Part shown: one piece after another, positions 26,697 to 34,941 of the stretch
Position numbering within the stretch: position 1 is the stretch's first letter
Layout of the letters: each line of letters begins with the position of its first letter
Source of the DNA: Lysobacterales bacterium
GTDB taxonomy: Bacteria > Pseudomonadota > Gammaproteobacteria > Xanthomonadales > Ahniellaceae
Reading direction: 5' to 3'
Length of the DNA: 64,000 nucleotides
Assembly: GCA_016703225.1 (NCBI GenBank)
Contig: JADJCM010000003.1
Location: 186,001-250,000 of the forward strand
Program-made: the position numbers and the translations under genes
Notes under the pieces: generated by a model
What the model was told of the DNA's origin: nothing
Database searches by the model: none
Seen by the model: only the letters and a program-made list of their open reading frames with translations

Positions 26697-27524
26697 CTAC
26701 GCGATCCGGCGCTGCCCGCCCTCCGTGATCGCAACGGCCCCGACGATCGCAAGCACGCCGATCAGCACGATCAAGGCCCAGCGCGCGTTGGTCGGTACCG
26801 GATGCGTCGCCGCCGGGCCCAGGACCTGGAGCGCGCTGCTGAGTGCCGGGATGACGATCGAGTTTGGCGACACATCCTGCAGCACGACCACGGTGTAATC
26901 GCCCGGCGGCAATTGTCCGAGCGCGAAGTCCACGTCCCCCGGCGGCGGCGGCACGCCGGCGAAGCAGGGCTCCAGGAATACGGGCAGGCGCAGCGTGACC
27001 CGGTCGCCCTGCACCGTCACCGACGGCGGACCGTCTGCGGTGCCGTTGCCGCAGCTGAACAGCATGCGTGCACGGACCGCGGTGGACGCACTGGCCGGAT
27101 TCGGAACCACGCGCAGGTTCGAATAGGGCGGGAAGCCGGTGACGGAGAAGGCGGTCGAGAGCAGCGGCGTCGGCAACGTCTGCGGCGGCGTCGGCGCCTG
27201 CTGCATCACCAAGGTGTAGTCGCCGGGACCAAGGCTGCCGAGCGCCAGGTCGAAGTCCGCCGGTGGCGGCGGCACGCCGATGCAGACAAAACCCTCCGAA
27301 CTCGGGATCGTGACGGTCACCATATTCGCCTCCCGACTGACCGTCGCCGTCACGCCGTCCCACACCGTGTCACCGCAGTAGTACCGAACCCGCGCGAACA
27401 GGCCGGGGCCGCCGCTGGCGTCCGCGATCACGTGCAGATTGGAGAAGCTCGGCGTGCCCGCCAGGGCCGGCAGCGACGCGCCGCAAAGCAGGAGCAGGAA
27501 ACCGAGTGCGAACAGGTGGCGCAT
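26697..27524 (-). CDS. Secreted two-repeat protein with IPTL-CTERM-like tail
   Basis: 275 aa from ATG 27524 (GAGGAG six bases upstream). Signal peptide ends PALA. Two homologous units of about 110 residues follow, each with F/YSNL start, RxR...CG, F.C.GVPPPP, D.DLALG-type text and LxPGDYTxV. The C-terminus HPVPTNARWALIVL plus a hydrophobic helix and GGQRRIA matches the layout of IPTL-CTERM sorting tails and closely resembles the tail of the giant protein at 47.7-60.4 kb (PVPLDARWALLLL). Probably surface-anchored or processed at the tail; function unknown. Confidence 0.75.
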   Translation of the reverse strand: MRHLFALGFLLLLCGASLPALAGTPSFSNLHVIADASGGPGLFARVRYYCGDTVWDGVTATVSREANMVTVTIPSSEGFVCIGVPPPPADFDLALGSLGPGDYTLVMQQAPTPPQTLPTPLLSTAFSVTGFPPYSNLRVVPNPASASTAVRARMLFSCGNGTADGPPSVTVQGDRVTLRLPVFLEPCFAGVPPPPGDVDFALGQLPPGDYTVVVLQDVSPNSIVIPALSSALQVLGPAATHPVPTNARWALIVLIGVLAIVGAVAITEGGQRRIA

Positions 27525-28011
27525 GGAGAACTCCTCGTCGATGGCGCGGTGGGGCAACAACCGTGCAGACGAGGTGCGGTGGCGTGTCCCCCAGCGCTGC
27601 GGCGGGCGGCGGCTGCGCGGGTATCCTCGGCATCGGTGTTGCGCCGCCTCGGCGACCATCATCGCCATCGCAAGGGAACCACGTATCACGCGCATCGCAT
27701 CACTCCGCTTGTGGGAACTGACACAGGGTTACGAGATTCGGCGGCAAACCGGATCACGCGGGACAGGAGCCGGGCGGTTCGGCGGGGCGCGATCGGGCGC
27801 GTATGCGGACGGATGGCATGCACCAGCCATGCACGCAACCGTCACGCGCCATCGACGCAACCGTCATCGCCGTACGCGTCCAATCTCTCCATTGGTGCGG
27901 CACCTGAACCGCTGCAGCGAATTTCACGAAACCTGCGCCTATTCGAAGGTCGCAAGACGCAGCATGGTCGTGCGCCGATGGTCCGCGTTGGTTGATACGG
28001 AGTGCCTCACG
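27525..28011. other. Divergent intergenic region with a 22-bp-spaced direct repeat
   Basis: 487 bp between divergent genes. ACGCAACCGTCA occurs at 27833-27844 and again at 27855-27866, a 22-bp period (two helical turns), a candidate regulator site. No convincing coding sequence. Confidence 0.5.
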
Positions 28012-28791
28012 ATGAACAGCATGCTGAAGAGCCTTGCCACAGCCTTCTTGCTGACGGCTCTGCACGTTGCCCAGGCCGAGGCCTCGGTGCAGCGCGAATA
28101 CGCCTTCGCCAGCGCCCTGCGCGACGGCGCGCCCCTGTACCGCGAGGAGCACCTCATGCGCGAGTCCTACGGCAAGCTCGATGAGAGACTCGTGTTGTAC
28201 CGTTGTCTGGACGGTGCCGCGTTTGCCCGCAAGCGCGTGCGCTACGGCAGCGATCCGGCCGCACCGTCGTTCCTGCTCGAAGACGCACGCAGCGGCTACC
28301 GCGAAGGCGCGGAGCAAACAGGTGACGGGCTGCGAGTGGCCTGGACTGCGCCGGGCGAAGCGGAGGAAGCCGCCCTGTTGCCGCCTGGCCCGATGGTGAC
28401 CGACGCCGGCTTCGACGAATGGGTGCGCGCGCAGTGGGAATCGCTGGCCGGCGGTGGCGCGCAGTCGATCCAGTTCCTCGTGCCCTCTCGCCTGCGCGCC
28501 TACCGCTTCGAGGTCTCGCCGCTGGACACCGAGGAGGAGGGGCTGCGTGCATTCCGGCTGCAGTTGGGCGGCTGGCTTGCCTGGCTGGTGCCGTCGATCG
28601 ATGTTGCCTACGACGCGCAGACTCGGCGGCTGGTCCGCTTCGAGGGCTTGTCGAACCTGCGCGATGACGCGGGCGGTGCACCGCTGAAGGTGCGGATCGA
28701 GTTTCCCGAACCACCGCTGGCAGTCGAGTCCGCGGTCTTCGATCGTGCGCTGACCGAACCACTCGTCGCTTGTCGCGTGCAGCCTGCGTGA
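28012..28791 (+). CDS. Secreted protein of unknown function upstream of lipocalin
   Basis: 259 aa from ATG 28012; signal peptide ends AQAEA. The remainder is a soluble, mixed alpha/beta protein with segments LMRESYGKLDERLVLYRCLD and FRLQLGGWLAWLVPSIDVAYD. The second suggests lipid or hydrophobic ligand handling, but no family is recognised with confidence. Separated by 64 bp from the lipocalin gene, so the pair is probably one transcript; a periplasmic lipid-related role is only inference. Confidence 0.7.
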   Translation: MNSMLKSLATAFLLTALHVAQAEASVQREYAFASALRDGAPLYREEHLMRESYGKLDERLVLYRCLDGAAFARKRVRYGSDPAAPSFLLEDARSGYREGAEQTGDGLRVAWTAPGEAEEAALLPPGPMVTDAGFDEWVRAQWESLAGGGAQSIQFLVPSRLRAYRFEVSPLDTEEEGLRAFRLQLGGWLAWLVPSIDVAYDAQTRRLVRFEGLSNLRDDAGGAPLKVRIEFPEPPLAVESAVFDRALTEPLVACRVQPA

Positions 28792-28855
28792 GCGCGACCT
28801 GGATCGCGCGGCAGGTCCAATGTCTGCAGTCTTCCCGTTCAAGGAGTGCTCGACC

Positions 28856-29393
28856 ATGTCCCGTCTGCTGAGCCTGCTCGCCATCCTCCTGCTGGTCGGC
28901 TGCGCCGGTCACGCTGCACGCGAACGGCCGCCCCTGGTCGCCGCGCCATCGGTCGACCTCCCGCGCTTCATGGGTACCTGGTACGTGATCGCGCATGTGC
29001 CGTACTCGTTCGAGGAGGGCAAGGTGGCCACACGTGACGAGTACCGCCTGCGCCCCCGACGGGCGGATCGACAACGACTTCGTGTTCAAGAAGCGGTTCG
29101 GCGAGGAAGACCGCCGCTGGCGCGGCGTATCGACCGTGGTGCCGGGCAGCGGCGGCGCACGCTGGAAGGTGCAGTTCGTGTGGCCGTTTTCGACCGAACT
29201 GGTGGTGGTAAGCGTTGACGACGATTACCAGGCCGCGGCGATCGCTACGCCGGATCGGGAGCTGGCGTGGGTGTTTGGTCGTGACCCGGTGATGACACCC
29301 GAACGCCACGAGGCACAAATGGCAAGACTGGCGGCGCAGGGAGTGGATACGACAACGATGCGTCCAGTGCCGCAGGTGCCGCCAGTCGAGTGA
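28856..29393 (+). CDS. Outer-membrane lipoprotein lipocalin, Blc-like (one-base insertion near 29055)
   Basis: Start ATG 28856 with AAGGAG nine bases upstream. Lipobox LVGC at about residues 14-17, then the lipocalin G-x-W motif in MGTWYVIAHVPYSF. The frame shifts at the C5 run around 29056-29060: reading four C's gives ...YRLRPDGRIDNDFVFKKRF..., continuing in the second frame to a stop at 29393. Restored length about 178 aa, as in E. coli Blc (177). Blc-type proteins bind lysophospholipids at the outer membrane. The extra C is probably a sequencing error, since both halves are well conserved. Confidence 0.85.
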
Positions 29394-29412
29394 TCGCTTC
29401 ATCGCGATCTTC

Positions 29413-29598
29413 ATGGCGGCGTTCGTGATCACCGTAACGTTCGTCGTGACAAGGATCGAGATTCCGGAAGCGGGCAGCACGCTTGCCAATGCCATCGTGG
29501 TATCGGCCGTGTCCATGGTCTGGCTGGTCAGCGACCTGTGGCATATTGCGATCTCGGTGCGGGTTCCTCCGCAACGCAGGCCGCCCGCAAGTACATGA
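29413..29598 (+). CDS. Possible small two-span membrane protein
   Basis: 61 aa with two hydrophobic stretches (about residues 2-14 and 25-45). Its TGA overlaps the ATG of the next gene as ATGA, which favours translation, but no good Shine-Dalgarno precedes ATG 29413 and the frame is open further upstream into the lipocalin end. Weakly supported. Confidence 0.3.
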   Translation: MAAFVITVTFVVTRIEIPEAGSTLANAIVVSAVSMVWLVSDLWHIAISVRVPPQRRPPAST

Positions 29599-30776
29599 AT
29601 ATCGACGACGCCGAAACCTGGTTCCTGCACTTCGCGACCGATCTGCCCAACGAGGCGGGTGGGACGCATATCGGCATGTTCCTCAGTTGGGCCATCCGGC
29701 GTGGGCTTGCGGCGTCGGCGTTCGCGGATTGTCTGCCCGCGCTCGAATCCGGCACGACCACTGGACGGTACGTGCTGTTCGAGCGCTGTGACGGCAAGCT
29801 GATGACACGCGATCTCTCCGAGGAGGGCGGCGCGTTCGCCAGCGCCTGGTACGCGGACCGATACGTCGCGAAATACCGCGAAGCGCTCGCCCTGCACGAC
29901 GATACGCCCGACGCGCTGGCCGCAGCGGAGGACAGTCCGGGCAACCAGCGCATCGTTGACGGTTTCCTCGACGCTGCCCATGGCGAATGGAAGATCGCCG
30001 CCACGCTGCCGTCGCGCCAACAACTTCTCGCGCGCGCGACCGCGGCGCTAACGACGGTGATGGAGGCTGCGGGATTCACGCCGAGCGCGTCGACGCAGTG
30101 GAGCGCGGATGCGGAAACAGCCGAGTACGTGCGCCGTGGCGATGGCTTCCTCCAGTTGGTGCGCCTGAGGTCGTTCGACTACCCGCTGCCCGGCGGGCGC
30201 GGGCTCGGCATTGACCTGGCACTGGAGACGAACCTCAAGTCGCTGGGCGCGCTGGTGTACACGGAAGGGCGCACCGACCTGCCGCACATGACCTCTGCGG
30301 CCGCGCCCACGGCTTTCGTTCCGCTGGCGACCCTCGCCAAGGGCTGGACTGGCCCGCGAGTCGATACCAATCGCTGGCAGGGCTTCCGGGTCGCAGGCGA
30401 AGGGGACATCGAACCGCTGCTCGGCTGGCTCGGCCGGAGGCTGGCGGACTTCGCGCTGCCCCTGCTTCGGCGGATCGAAGATGCCGCATCGCTGGCTGCA
30501 GCCTTTGATGCGGTGCCGCTTTCGCGCTCGCCGATGTTCAGCAGCTACCTCCAGTATTCGCTGCCGCTGGCCTTCGAGCAGGCCCGGCACCCGCGTCTCG
30601 ACGAGGTGCTGGCCGAGATCGAGCGCAACGTGCCGACCCTGCTGGATGCGGGGCATCCCCTCAGACCGGCAATGAAGGCCATGATTGCGCGCCTGCGTGC
30701 CCGCGAGACCGCGCGCCGGGCCGCGGAGGTGAAGGCCGGGCGCGGCTTCCTGCGACGGTGGTTCGACCGCGATTGA
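29595..30776 (+). CDS. Conserved hypothetical protein with N-terminal 'DLP-EAG-THIGMFL' domain
   Basis: 393 aa from ATG 29595. The N-terminal 110 residues (AETWFLHFATDLPNEAGGTH, IGMFLSWAIRRGLA, WYADRYVAKY) match a small domain I recall as a DUF found alone in many proteobacteria. The remaining 280 residues form a second, alpha/beta region with AEYVRRGDGFLQLVRLRSFD. No signal peptide or catalytic motif is visible, so it is likely cytoplasmic. Stands alone before the tRNA-Ala integration site. Confidence 0.7.
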   Translation: MNIDDAETWFLHFATDLPNEAGGTHIGMFLSWAIRRGLAASAFADCLPALESGTTTGRYVLFERCDGKLMTRDLSEEGGAFASAWYADRYVAKYREALALHDDTPDALAAAEDSPGNQRIVDGFLDAAHGEWKIAATLPSRQQLLARATAALTTVMEAAGFTPSASTQWSADAETAEYVRRGDGFLQLVRLRSFDYPLPGGRGLGIDLALETNLKSLGALVYTEGRTDLPHMTSAAAPTAFVPLATLAKGWTGPRVDTNRWQGFRVAGEGDIEPLLGWLGRRLADFALPLLRRIEDAASLAAAFDAVPLSRSPMFSSYLQYSLPLAFEQARHPRLDEVLAEIERNVPTLLDAGHPLRPAMKAMIARLRARETARRAAEVKAGRGFLRRWFDRD

Positions 30777-30968
30777 GGGTCGTGGCGAAGATCGGACTGG
30801 CATCGACCTCGGGCCTCCGGTCCTCGCGGCGCTTGCATGCGAGAAGCTTCGATCCGATCGGTACCCACGGGCGGCTCGTGGCCGTGGCTGCGTGCCGCTC
30901 GACATCGGCTTGCGCCAGACACTTTGCCCGCGCAATCCCGCGCCATGGTGTCGCCGCCAATGGGCAAC

Positions 30969-30992
30969 AAAAAACCGGCCTTGAAGGCCGGC
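30969..30992 (-). terminator. Displaced terminator of tRNA-Ala
   Basis: On the minus strand GCCGGCC-TTCAA-GGCCGGT is followed by TTTTTT. It sits eight bases beyond the 17-bp copy of the tRNA-Ala 3' end (31001-31017), exactly where the tRNA's own terminator would be had the element not inserted. Confidence 0.8.
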
Positions 30993-31000
30993 TTGTTCAA

Positions 31001-31017
31001 TGGTGGAGAGGATGGGA
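31001..31017. repeat. Left attachment core (copy of tRNA-Ala 3' end)
   Basis: TGGTGGAGAGGATGGGA, identical to the last 17 nt (complement) of tRNA-Ala at 36440-36456. Flanked on the left by the tRNA's displaced terminator. Confidence 0.8.
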
Positions 31018-31081
31018 GTAGCGCAAGCCGAGGTCTGCAACCCGCATTCCCCCGCCAATATTGGGTTTCGAGAGGTCCGCC

Positions 31082-31104
31082 TGTAACATCAACCTGTCAC
31101 ATCG
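31082..31104. repeat. Left arm-type repeat of the element
   Basis: Two 9-bp units TGTAACATC and TGTCACATC, 13 bp apart. The 23-bp block differs by one base from 36355-36377, is in the same orientation, and lies 65 bp inside the left core. Likely integrase arm-binding site. Confidence 0.65.
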
Positions 31105-31146
31105 ACGGCTTCCGTCCGTCGTCCAAGAGGAAGCCGCACGTTGGAC

Positions 31147-31353
31147 ATGCAGCATCTGTTGAAGCGAGGCCACAGCTTCTACTTCAACATGATCATTCCC
31201 ACCAAACTACGGCACCACTTCAGCGGGAAGACGCACGTCCGCAAGGCGTTAAGCACGCGTGATCACCGCGAGGCCGTGGTCCGCAAGCATCGGCTTGTCG
31301 CTGAGACGGTAAGCCTCTTCCGCAAGCTATTGACTCGGCACGAATATATTTGA
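31147..31353 (+). pseudogene. N-terminal fragment of tyrosine integrase (DUF6538-like), cut by IS630
   Basis: About 68 codons starting at ATG 31147 (or TTG 31141): LLKRGHSFYFNMIIPTKLRH and KALSTRDHREAVVRKHRL are the typical N-terminal arm-binding region of DUF6538-type phage/island integrases. The frame stops at TGA 31351 a few bases into the IS630 left end. The rest of the protein resumes in frame at 32432 (CTT CAC TTG GCC). Rejoined, the integrase would be about 470 aa, normal for the family. Confidence 0.75.
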
Positions 31354-32431
31354 ACTATTCGCGCATCGGGTTGTCGAAGATGCATGGACAAAGAAGACGC
31401 AAGATTTCAGTCGCTGGAGCAGTTGCACGAGCGACGCAAGCAGGTGGTGCGATTGCACCGTCAAGGCATGGGCGTGATGCGCATCGTCGAACTGAGCGGG
31501 CTGTCGTATCCGACGGTTCGCGCGGCGATTGATCGCTTTGAAGACGGCGGTTCGTCGGCGAACAAACCGAAGCCGCGTGGCAAGCAGTCGGGTTCGGGAC
31601 GCAGCCTGAGTGAAGCGCAGGAGGTTTCGATACAGCGAATCATTATCGACAAGCGGCCGGAGCAGCTGAAGATGGACTTCGCGCTGTGGACACGATCGGC
31701 AGTGATGCAGCTGATCGAACGCGAACTCGGCATCACGCTGTCGGTGCGCGGCGTCGGCAACTATCTGCAGCGCTGGGGCTTCACGCCGCAGAAGCCGATC
31801 AAGAAGGCCTACGAACAGCGCCCAGAAGCAGTGCAAGCGTGGCTCGATGAGCAGTATCCCGAGATCGAGCAACGCGCCAAGGCCGAGGGCGCAGAGATTC
31901 ACTGGGGCGACGAGACCGCGTTGGTCAACACCGACGTGCGCGGTCGCAGCTATGCGCCAGCGGGCAAGACGCCGGTGGCTTACGCCGTGGGCGGCACACG
32001 CCAGAAGCTGTCGATGATTGCGACCGTGACCAACCAGGGCAAGACGCGCTGGATGATCATCGACGATGCGTTCAATGCAGATCGATTGATCGAGTTTCTC
32101 GGCGCGCTGATCAAAGACACACAGCGCAAGGTGTTTCTGATTCTCGACAACTTGCGCGTGCATCACAGCAAGCTGGTCAAAGCGTGGGTCGCCGAACGCG
32201 CAGAGCAGATCGAACTGTTCTACCTGCCGAGCTACAGCCCGGAACTGAATCCCGAAGAACGACTCAACGCCGATCTCAAGCACCACATCGGCTCGAAAGT
32301 CCCGGCACGCACCAAGGCAAGGCTGAAAGCTGCCGCGACCGAGCACATGGAGCGCCTCGAAAAATCACCCGAGCGCGTGCGCAGCTATTTCCAAGATCCT
32401 CACGTAAAGTACGCCGCATGAAAAGTTCAAA
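31349..32431 (+). mobile_element. IS630-family insertion sequence within the integrase gene
   Basis: About 1.08 kb. Imperfect terminal inverted repeats: left TTTGAACTATTCGCGC from 31349, right (complement) TTTGAACTTTTCATGC ending at 32431. The left end is flanked by TA, the IS630 target; a matching TA is not seen on the right, so the exact junction is uncertain by a few bases. Encodes one DDE transposase. Confidence 0.8.
31384..32421 (+). CDS. IS630-family DDE transposase
   Basis: 345 aa, intact. N-terminal HTH region (LHRQGMGVMRIVELSGLSYP), second helix-turn-helix-like block, then the catalytic core: first Asp in IHWGDETAL, second Asp in LILDNLRVHHSK, and Glu in SPELNPEERLNADLK. This DDE arrangement with the YLPSYSPELNP segment is characteristic of IS630/Tc1-like transposases, which insert at TA. 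Single reading frame without frameshift, so probably active. Confidence 0.95.
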   Translation: MDKEDARFQSLEQLHERRKQVVRLHRQGMGVMRIVELSGLSYPTVRAAIDRFEDGGSSANKPKPRGKQSGSGRSLSEAQEVSIQRIIIDKRPEQLKMDFALWTRSAVMQLIERELGITLSVRGVGNYLQRWGFTPQKPIKKAYEQRPEAVQAWLDEQYPEIEQRAKAEGAEIHWGDETALVNTDVRGRSYAPAGKTPVAYAVGGTRQKLSMIATVTNQGKTRWMIIDDAFNADRLIEFLGALIKDTQRKVFLILDNLRVHHSKLVKAWVAERAEQIELFYLPSYSPELNPEERLNADLKHHIGSKVPARTKARLKAAATEHMERLEKSPERVRSYFQDPHVKYAA

Positions 32432-32437
32432 CTTCAC

Positions 32438-33643
32438 TTGGCCGGATCAATAGAAGCGGCCACGCCGGAAATGGCTGAGGCGTTGTTGGCGCGGCGGCAC
32501 GCGAAGGAGTTGGAGGCGCGGGGCGTTTCGCCGACCGAACCCACGTCAGGCGATGACTACACGTTCGCGGCGATGATCGCCGATGACCTGGAGGAACGCA
32601 TTGCGGCGGGGAAGATGACTGATGCACAGGCGCAGGGCTTCTACCGCGTCGCGACGTGTGGGGGCGAGCTGTTGGCTGAGGTGGCGGAAGAGTGGCTAGC
32701 CGCTTTCAAGCGCATGCCCGGCACCGTCGAAGACTACCGCCGCGCGGTCCAGTTGCTGATCAAGTTCATGGGCGGCGATGGCGTTCTGGTGCAGGACGTG
32801 ACGCATGATCGTGCCGCCGACTACGTGGCGTCCGTTAAGCGGTTGGGCCTGTCCAAGGTGAGCAAGGAAAAGCGGGTGCATCCGCTTGGCGGCTTATGGG
32901 GCTGGCTTGCCGAGTGTCGACGGTTCCCGCGGGAAATCAGTAACCCATGGCACGGCTTCAGCTTCGAGGGATTGGCAACGAATCGTGAGCCCGAGGAGCC
33001 CAAGCGCGGCTATCGAGATGACGAGCTGTTGCGTGTCCTGAGCCGAAAGCCGACTTATCGCGCCCTCGACGAAGTTATCGTGCTCGCCATGTGGACCGGA
33101 GCCCGCATCGACGAGCTTTGCTCGCTGCGTAGGCGGGACGTGAGCGACCGCGGCGACGCGATGCTATTGCAGGTTGCCCGCGTCGTCCGCGGTAAAGGCG
33201 GCAAATCGAAAGCAGCGACACGCACCGTGGTCGTGGTGCATGGGTTGCCGTGCTCCGTGCTCCGCGCTCGTGTGGCGCAGCAAGCCGATGGTGCCGGGCT
33301 GTTGTTCCCGGAATTCGTGCCCGGTGGGCCGGGGGCGGGCAAGCAGTCATGGCACGTATCCAAGGCATTCGGCCGCCACCGCGATGGTGTCGGGCTGACT
33401 CGCGCGACCGACTTCCATTCCTTCCGGCGCACGGTGGCGACAAAACTGGACAACGAGGACCTGGCGGACGACGTGATTGCCCGCATGCTCGGACATGAAA
33501 CCGGCGTCATGGTCCGCGACCTGTACAGCGATGGCCCCAAGGTCGAACGGCTCATGGGCTACGCGAAGCGGATCGCCTACCCGGATGACATCGTGGCTGC
33601 GGCGCAGCGGATGCTCATGGTTGAAGTCCGGCAAGGTGCATGA
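32438..33643 (+). CDS. Tyrosine integrase, core-binding and catalytic domains (5'-truncated by IS630)
   Basis: 401 aa if read from TTG 32438; the true N-terminus lies at 31147, before the IS. SAM-like core-binding region around residues 75-170 and a catalytic domain with all expected residues: Arg223 (WTGARIDEL), His327 and Arg330 (HSFRR), His363 (LGHETG) and nucleophile Tyr373 (DLYSD). Without the arm-binding N-terminus the protein should no longer integrate or excise the element efficiently, so the element is likely frozen unless helped in trans. Its 3' end overlaps the convergent gene by 29 bp. Confidence 0.85.
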   Translation: MAGSIEAATPEMAEALLARRHAKELEARGVSPTEPTSGDDYTFAAMIADDLEERIAAGKMTDAQAQGFYRVATCGGELLAEVAEEWLAAFKRMPGTVEDYRRAVQLLIKFMGGDGVLVQDVTHDRAADYVASVKRLGLSKVSKEKRVHPLGGLWGWLAECRRFPREISNPWHGFSFEGLATNREPEEPKRGYRDDELLRVLSRKPTYRALDEVIVLAMWTGARIDELCSLRRRDVSDRGDAMLLQVARVVRGKGGKSKAATRTVVVVHGLPCSVLRARVAQQADGAGLLFPEFVPGGPGAGKQSWHVSKAFGRHRDGVGLTRATDFHSFRRTVATKLDNEDLADDVIARMLGHETGVMVRDLYSDGPKVERLMGYAKRIAYPDDIVAAAQRMLMVEVRQGA

Positions 33644-34136
33644 GTACCTCATAAAGCTTGCTTCTTCCGAACCCGATTCCTCCTCCAAACGCTGCAACAA
33701 GGACGGCGCCAGCGGCGAACCATCCGCGAACAGGGACGTGATTGATGACCCAACGAATCGTCACTTCTTCCGGGAGTACGAGCGGCGTCCTTGTGGCGTT
33801 TACCTCGGCTTGTTTGCGGGGTTCGCCCAGTTTGTCGTAGGTCGTGATTAGGACTCGGAGTTCCAAAATCACGGCACCAAGATCGTCCATCATTTGCTGA
33901 CGATGCTTGCCTGCAGTTACCGCGTGGAAGGGCAAGCCTTTGACGTGGAACGGTCGTGATGCAGCGGTGCAGTTGATCCGATATCCCTCGGCCTCGATAC
34001 GCTCCACGAGCGCGACAAGGCCGCGCTGCCACGTTGGCAAGACTTCCGGACTCTGTGGGCCAATTGGCCCCATTACGTCTTCCGCCTGCTTCAGGAACTC
34101 GCGCAGCTCTTCGATGAAGCGTTTGTAGGTGAGCAT
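33615..34136 (-). CDS. Element-borne protein with one membrane segment, unknown function
   Basis: 173 aa from ATG 34136 (GGAGG four bases upstream). Soluble helical N-terminus (MLTYKRFIEELREFLKQAED), then a central part and a single hydrophobic segment near residues 138-155 (GWFAAGAVLVAAFGGGIGFG). Convergent with the integrase, overlapping it by 29 bp, and divergent from the recombinase gene. No family is recognised; a membrane-anchored accessory or defence role would be speculation. Confidence 0.7.
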   Translation of the reverse strand: MLTYKRFIEELREFLKQAEDVMGPIGPQSPEVLPTWQRGLVALVERIEAEGYRINCTAASRPFHVKGLPFHAVTAGKHRQQMMDDLGAVILELRVLITTYDKLGEPRKQAEVNATRTPLVLPEEVTIRWVINHVPVRGWFAAGAVLVAAFGGGIGFGRSKLYEVLMHLAGLQP

Positions 34137-34277
34137 CTGACCTGACCTCCGACACGGTTTGGGGGAGGATATCCCGGCAAGGTCACGGGGACCGGCCAGC
34201 CCATTCCAAAATCCCCCTCAGCGCCCACCGGCTAGCCCCCGCATTCTTGCTGGGGTCACGAAGGCGACTTTAGGACA

Positions 34278-34305
34278 TTCCGTAATCAAATGATTTCGGT
34301 ATACT
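34278..34305 (+). promoter_or_regulatory. Candidate promoter of the serine recombinase gene
   Basis: Good -10 TATACT at 34300-34305, with a weak -35 TTCCGT at 34278-34283 (16-bp spacer), 30 bp before the ATG. The region is AT-richer than its surroundings. Confidence 0.45.
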
Positions 34306-34335
34306 CCTCGCACACTTCACCAGCGAGGATGGAAC

Positions 34336-34941
34336 ATGGCACCGAAGGCCAAGCGCGTCGCGATCTACGCCCGAGTTTCGACCAAGGGACAGACGGTAGA
34401 GCACCAGATCCGGGAGCTGCGCGAAGTCGCGGCAAACAAGGGTTGGACCGTCGTGCAGGAATACGCAGACGAAGGCATCAGCGGCACGAAGGGACGCGAC
34501 AAGCGCCCCCAGTTCGATGCGATGTTGAAGGACGCAACACGCGCCAAGTTCGGCCTTGTGATGGCGTGGTCCATCGACCGCCTCGGGCGTTCGCTTTCTG
34601 GCCTCGTGCAGTGCTTGGATGAGCTGCGCTCGCACGACTGCAACCTCTACCTGCACCAGCAAGCCATCGACACGACAAGCCCGTCGCAGCGGGCGTTTCT
34701 GCACATGGCGGCAGTGTTTGCCGAGTTTGAGCGGGACATCATCGTGGAGCGCGTCAACGCCGGCCTCGCCACCGCACGCGCCAAGGGTGTTCGCCTTGGG
34801 CGTCCGCAGGTTGCTGACAAAGTGGAAGCGAGGATTCGCAAGCTTCGCGCGGAGGGACTTGGGCAGTTGAAGATCGCCAAGCAGTTGGGCTGCGGCGTTG
34901 GCACTGTGCGCCGCGTGCTTGCCGAAGCCGGGATCGCCTGA
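34336..34941 (+). CDS. Serine recombinase (resolvase/invertase family)
   Basis: 201 aa; GAGGA precedes the ATG. Catalytic N-terminal domain with nucleophile Ser15 (YARVSTKGQ), conserved SIDRLGRSL Arg residues and the long helix FAEFERDIIVERVNAGLA, followed by a C-terminal HTH (LGQLKIAKQLGCGVGTVRRV). Small enzymes of this class resolve dimers or invert DNA at short sites. No gix/res-like paired site was identified nearby, but the hairpin-rich DNA downstream is a candidate place. An element carrying both recombinase classes is less usual. Confidence 0.93.
   Translation: MAPKAKRVAIYARVSTKGQTVEHQIRELREVAANKGWTVVQEYADEGISGTKGRDKRPQFDAMLKDATRAKFGLVMAWSIDRLGRSLSGLVQCLDELRSHDCNLYLHQQAIDTTSPSQRAFLHMAAVFAEFERDIIVERVNAGLATARAKGVRLGRPQVADKVEARIRKLRAEGLGQLKIAKQLGCGVGTVRRVLAEAGIA

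Noticed and set aside
26502..27995. Plus-strand frame of 497 aa
   Set aside because: Opposite the two-repeat secreted protein, Arg-rich, no domain; a shadow frame.
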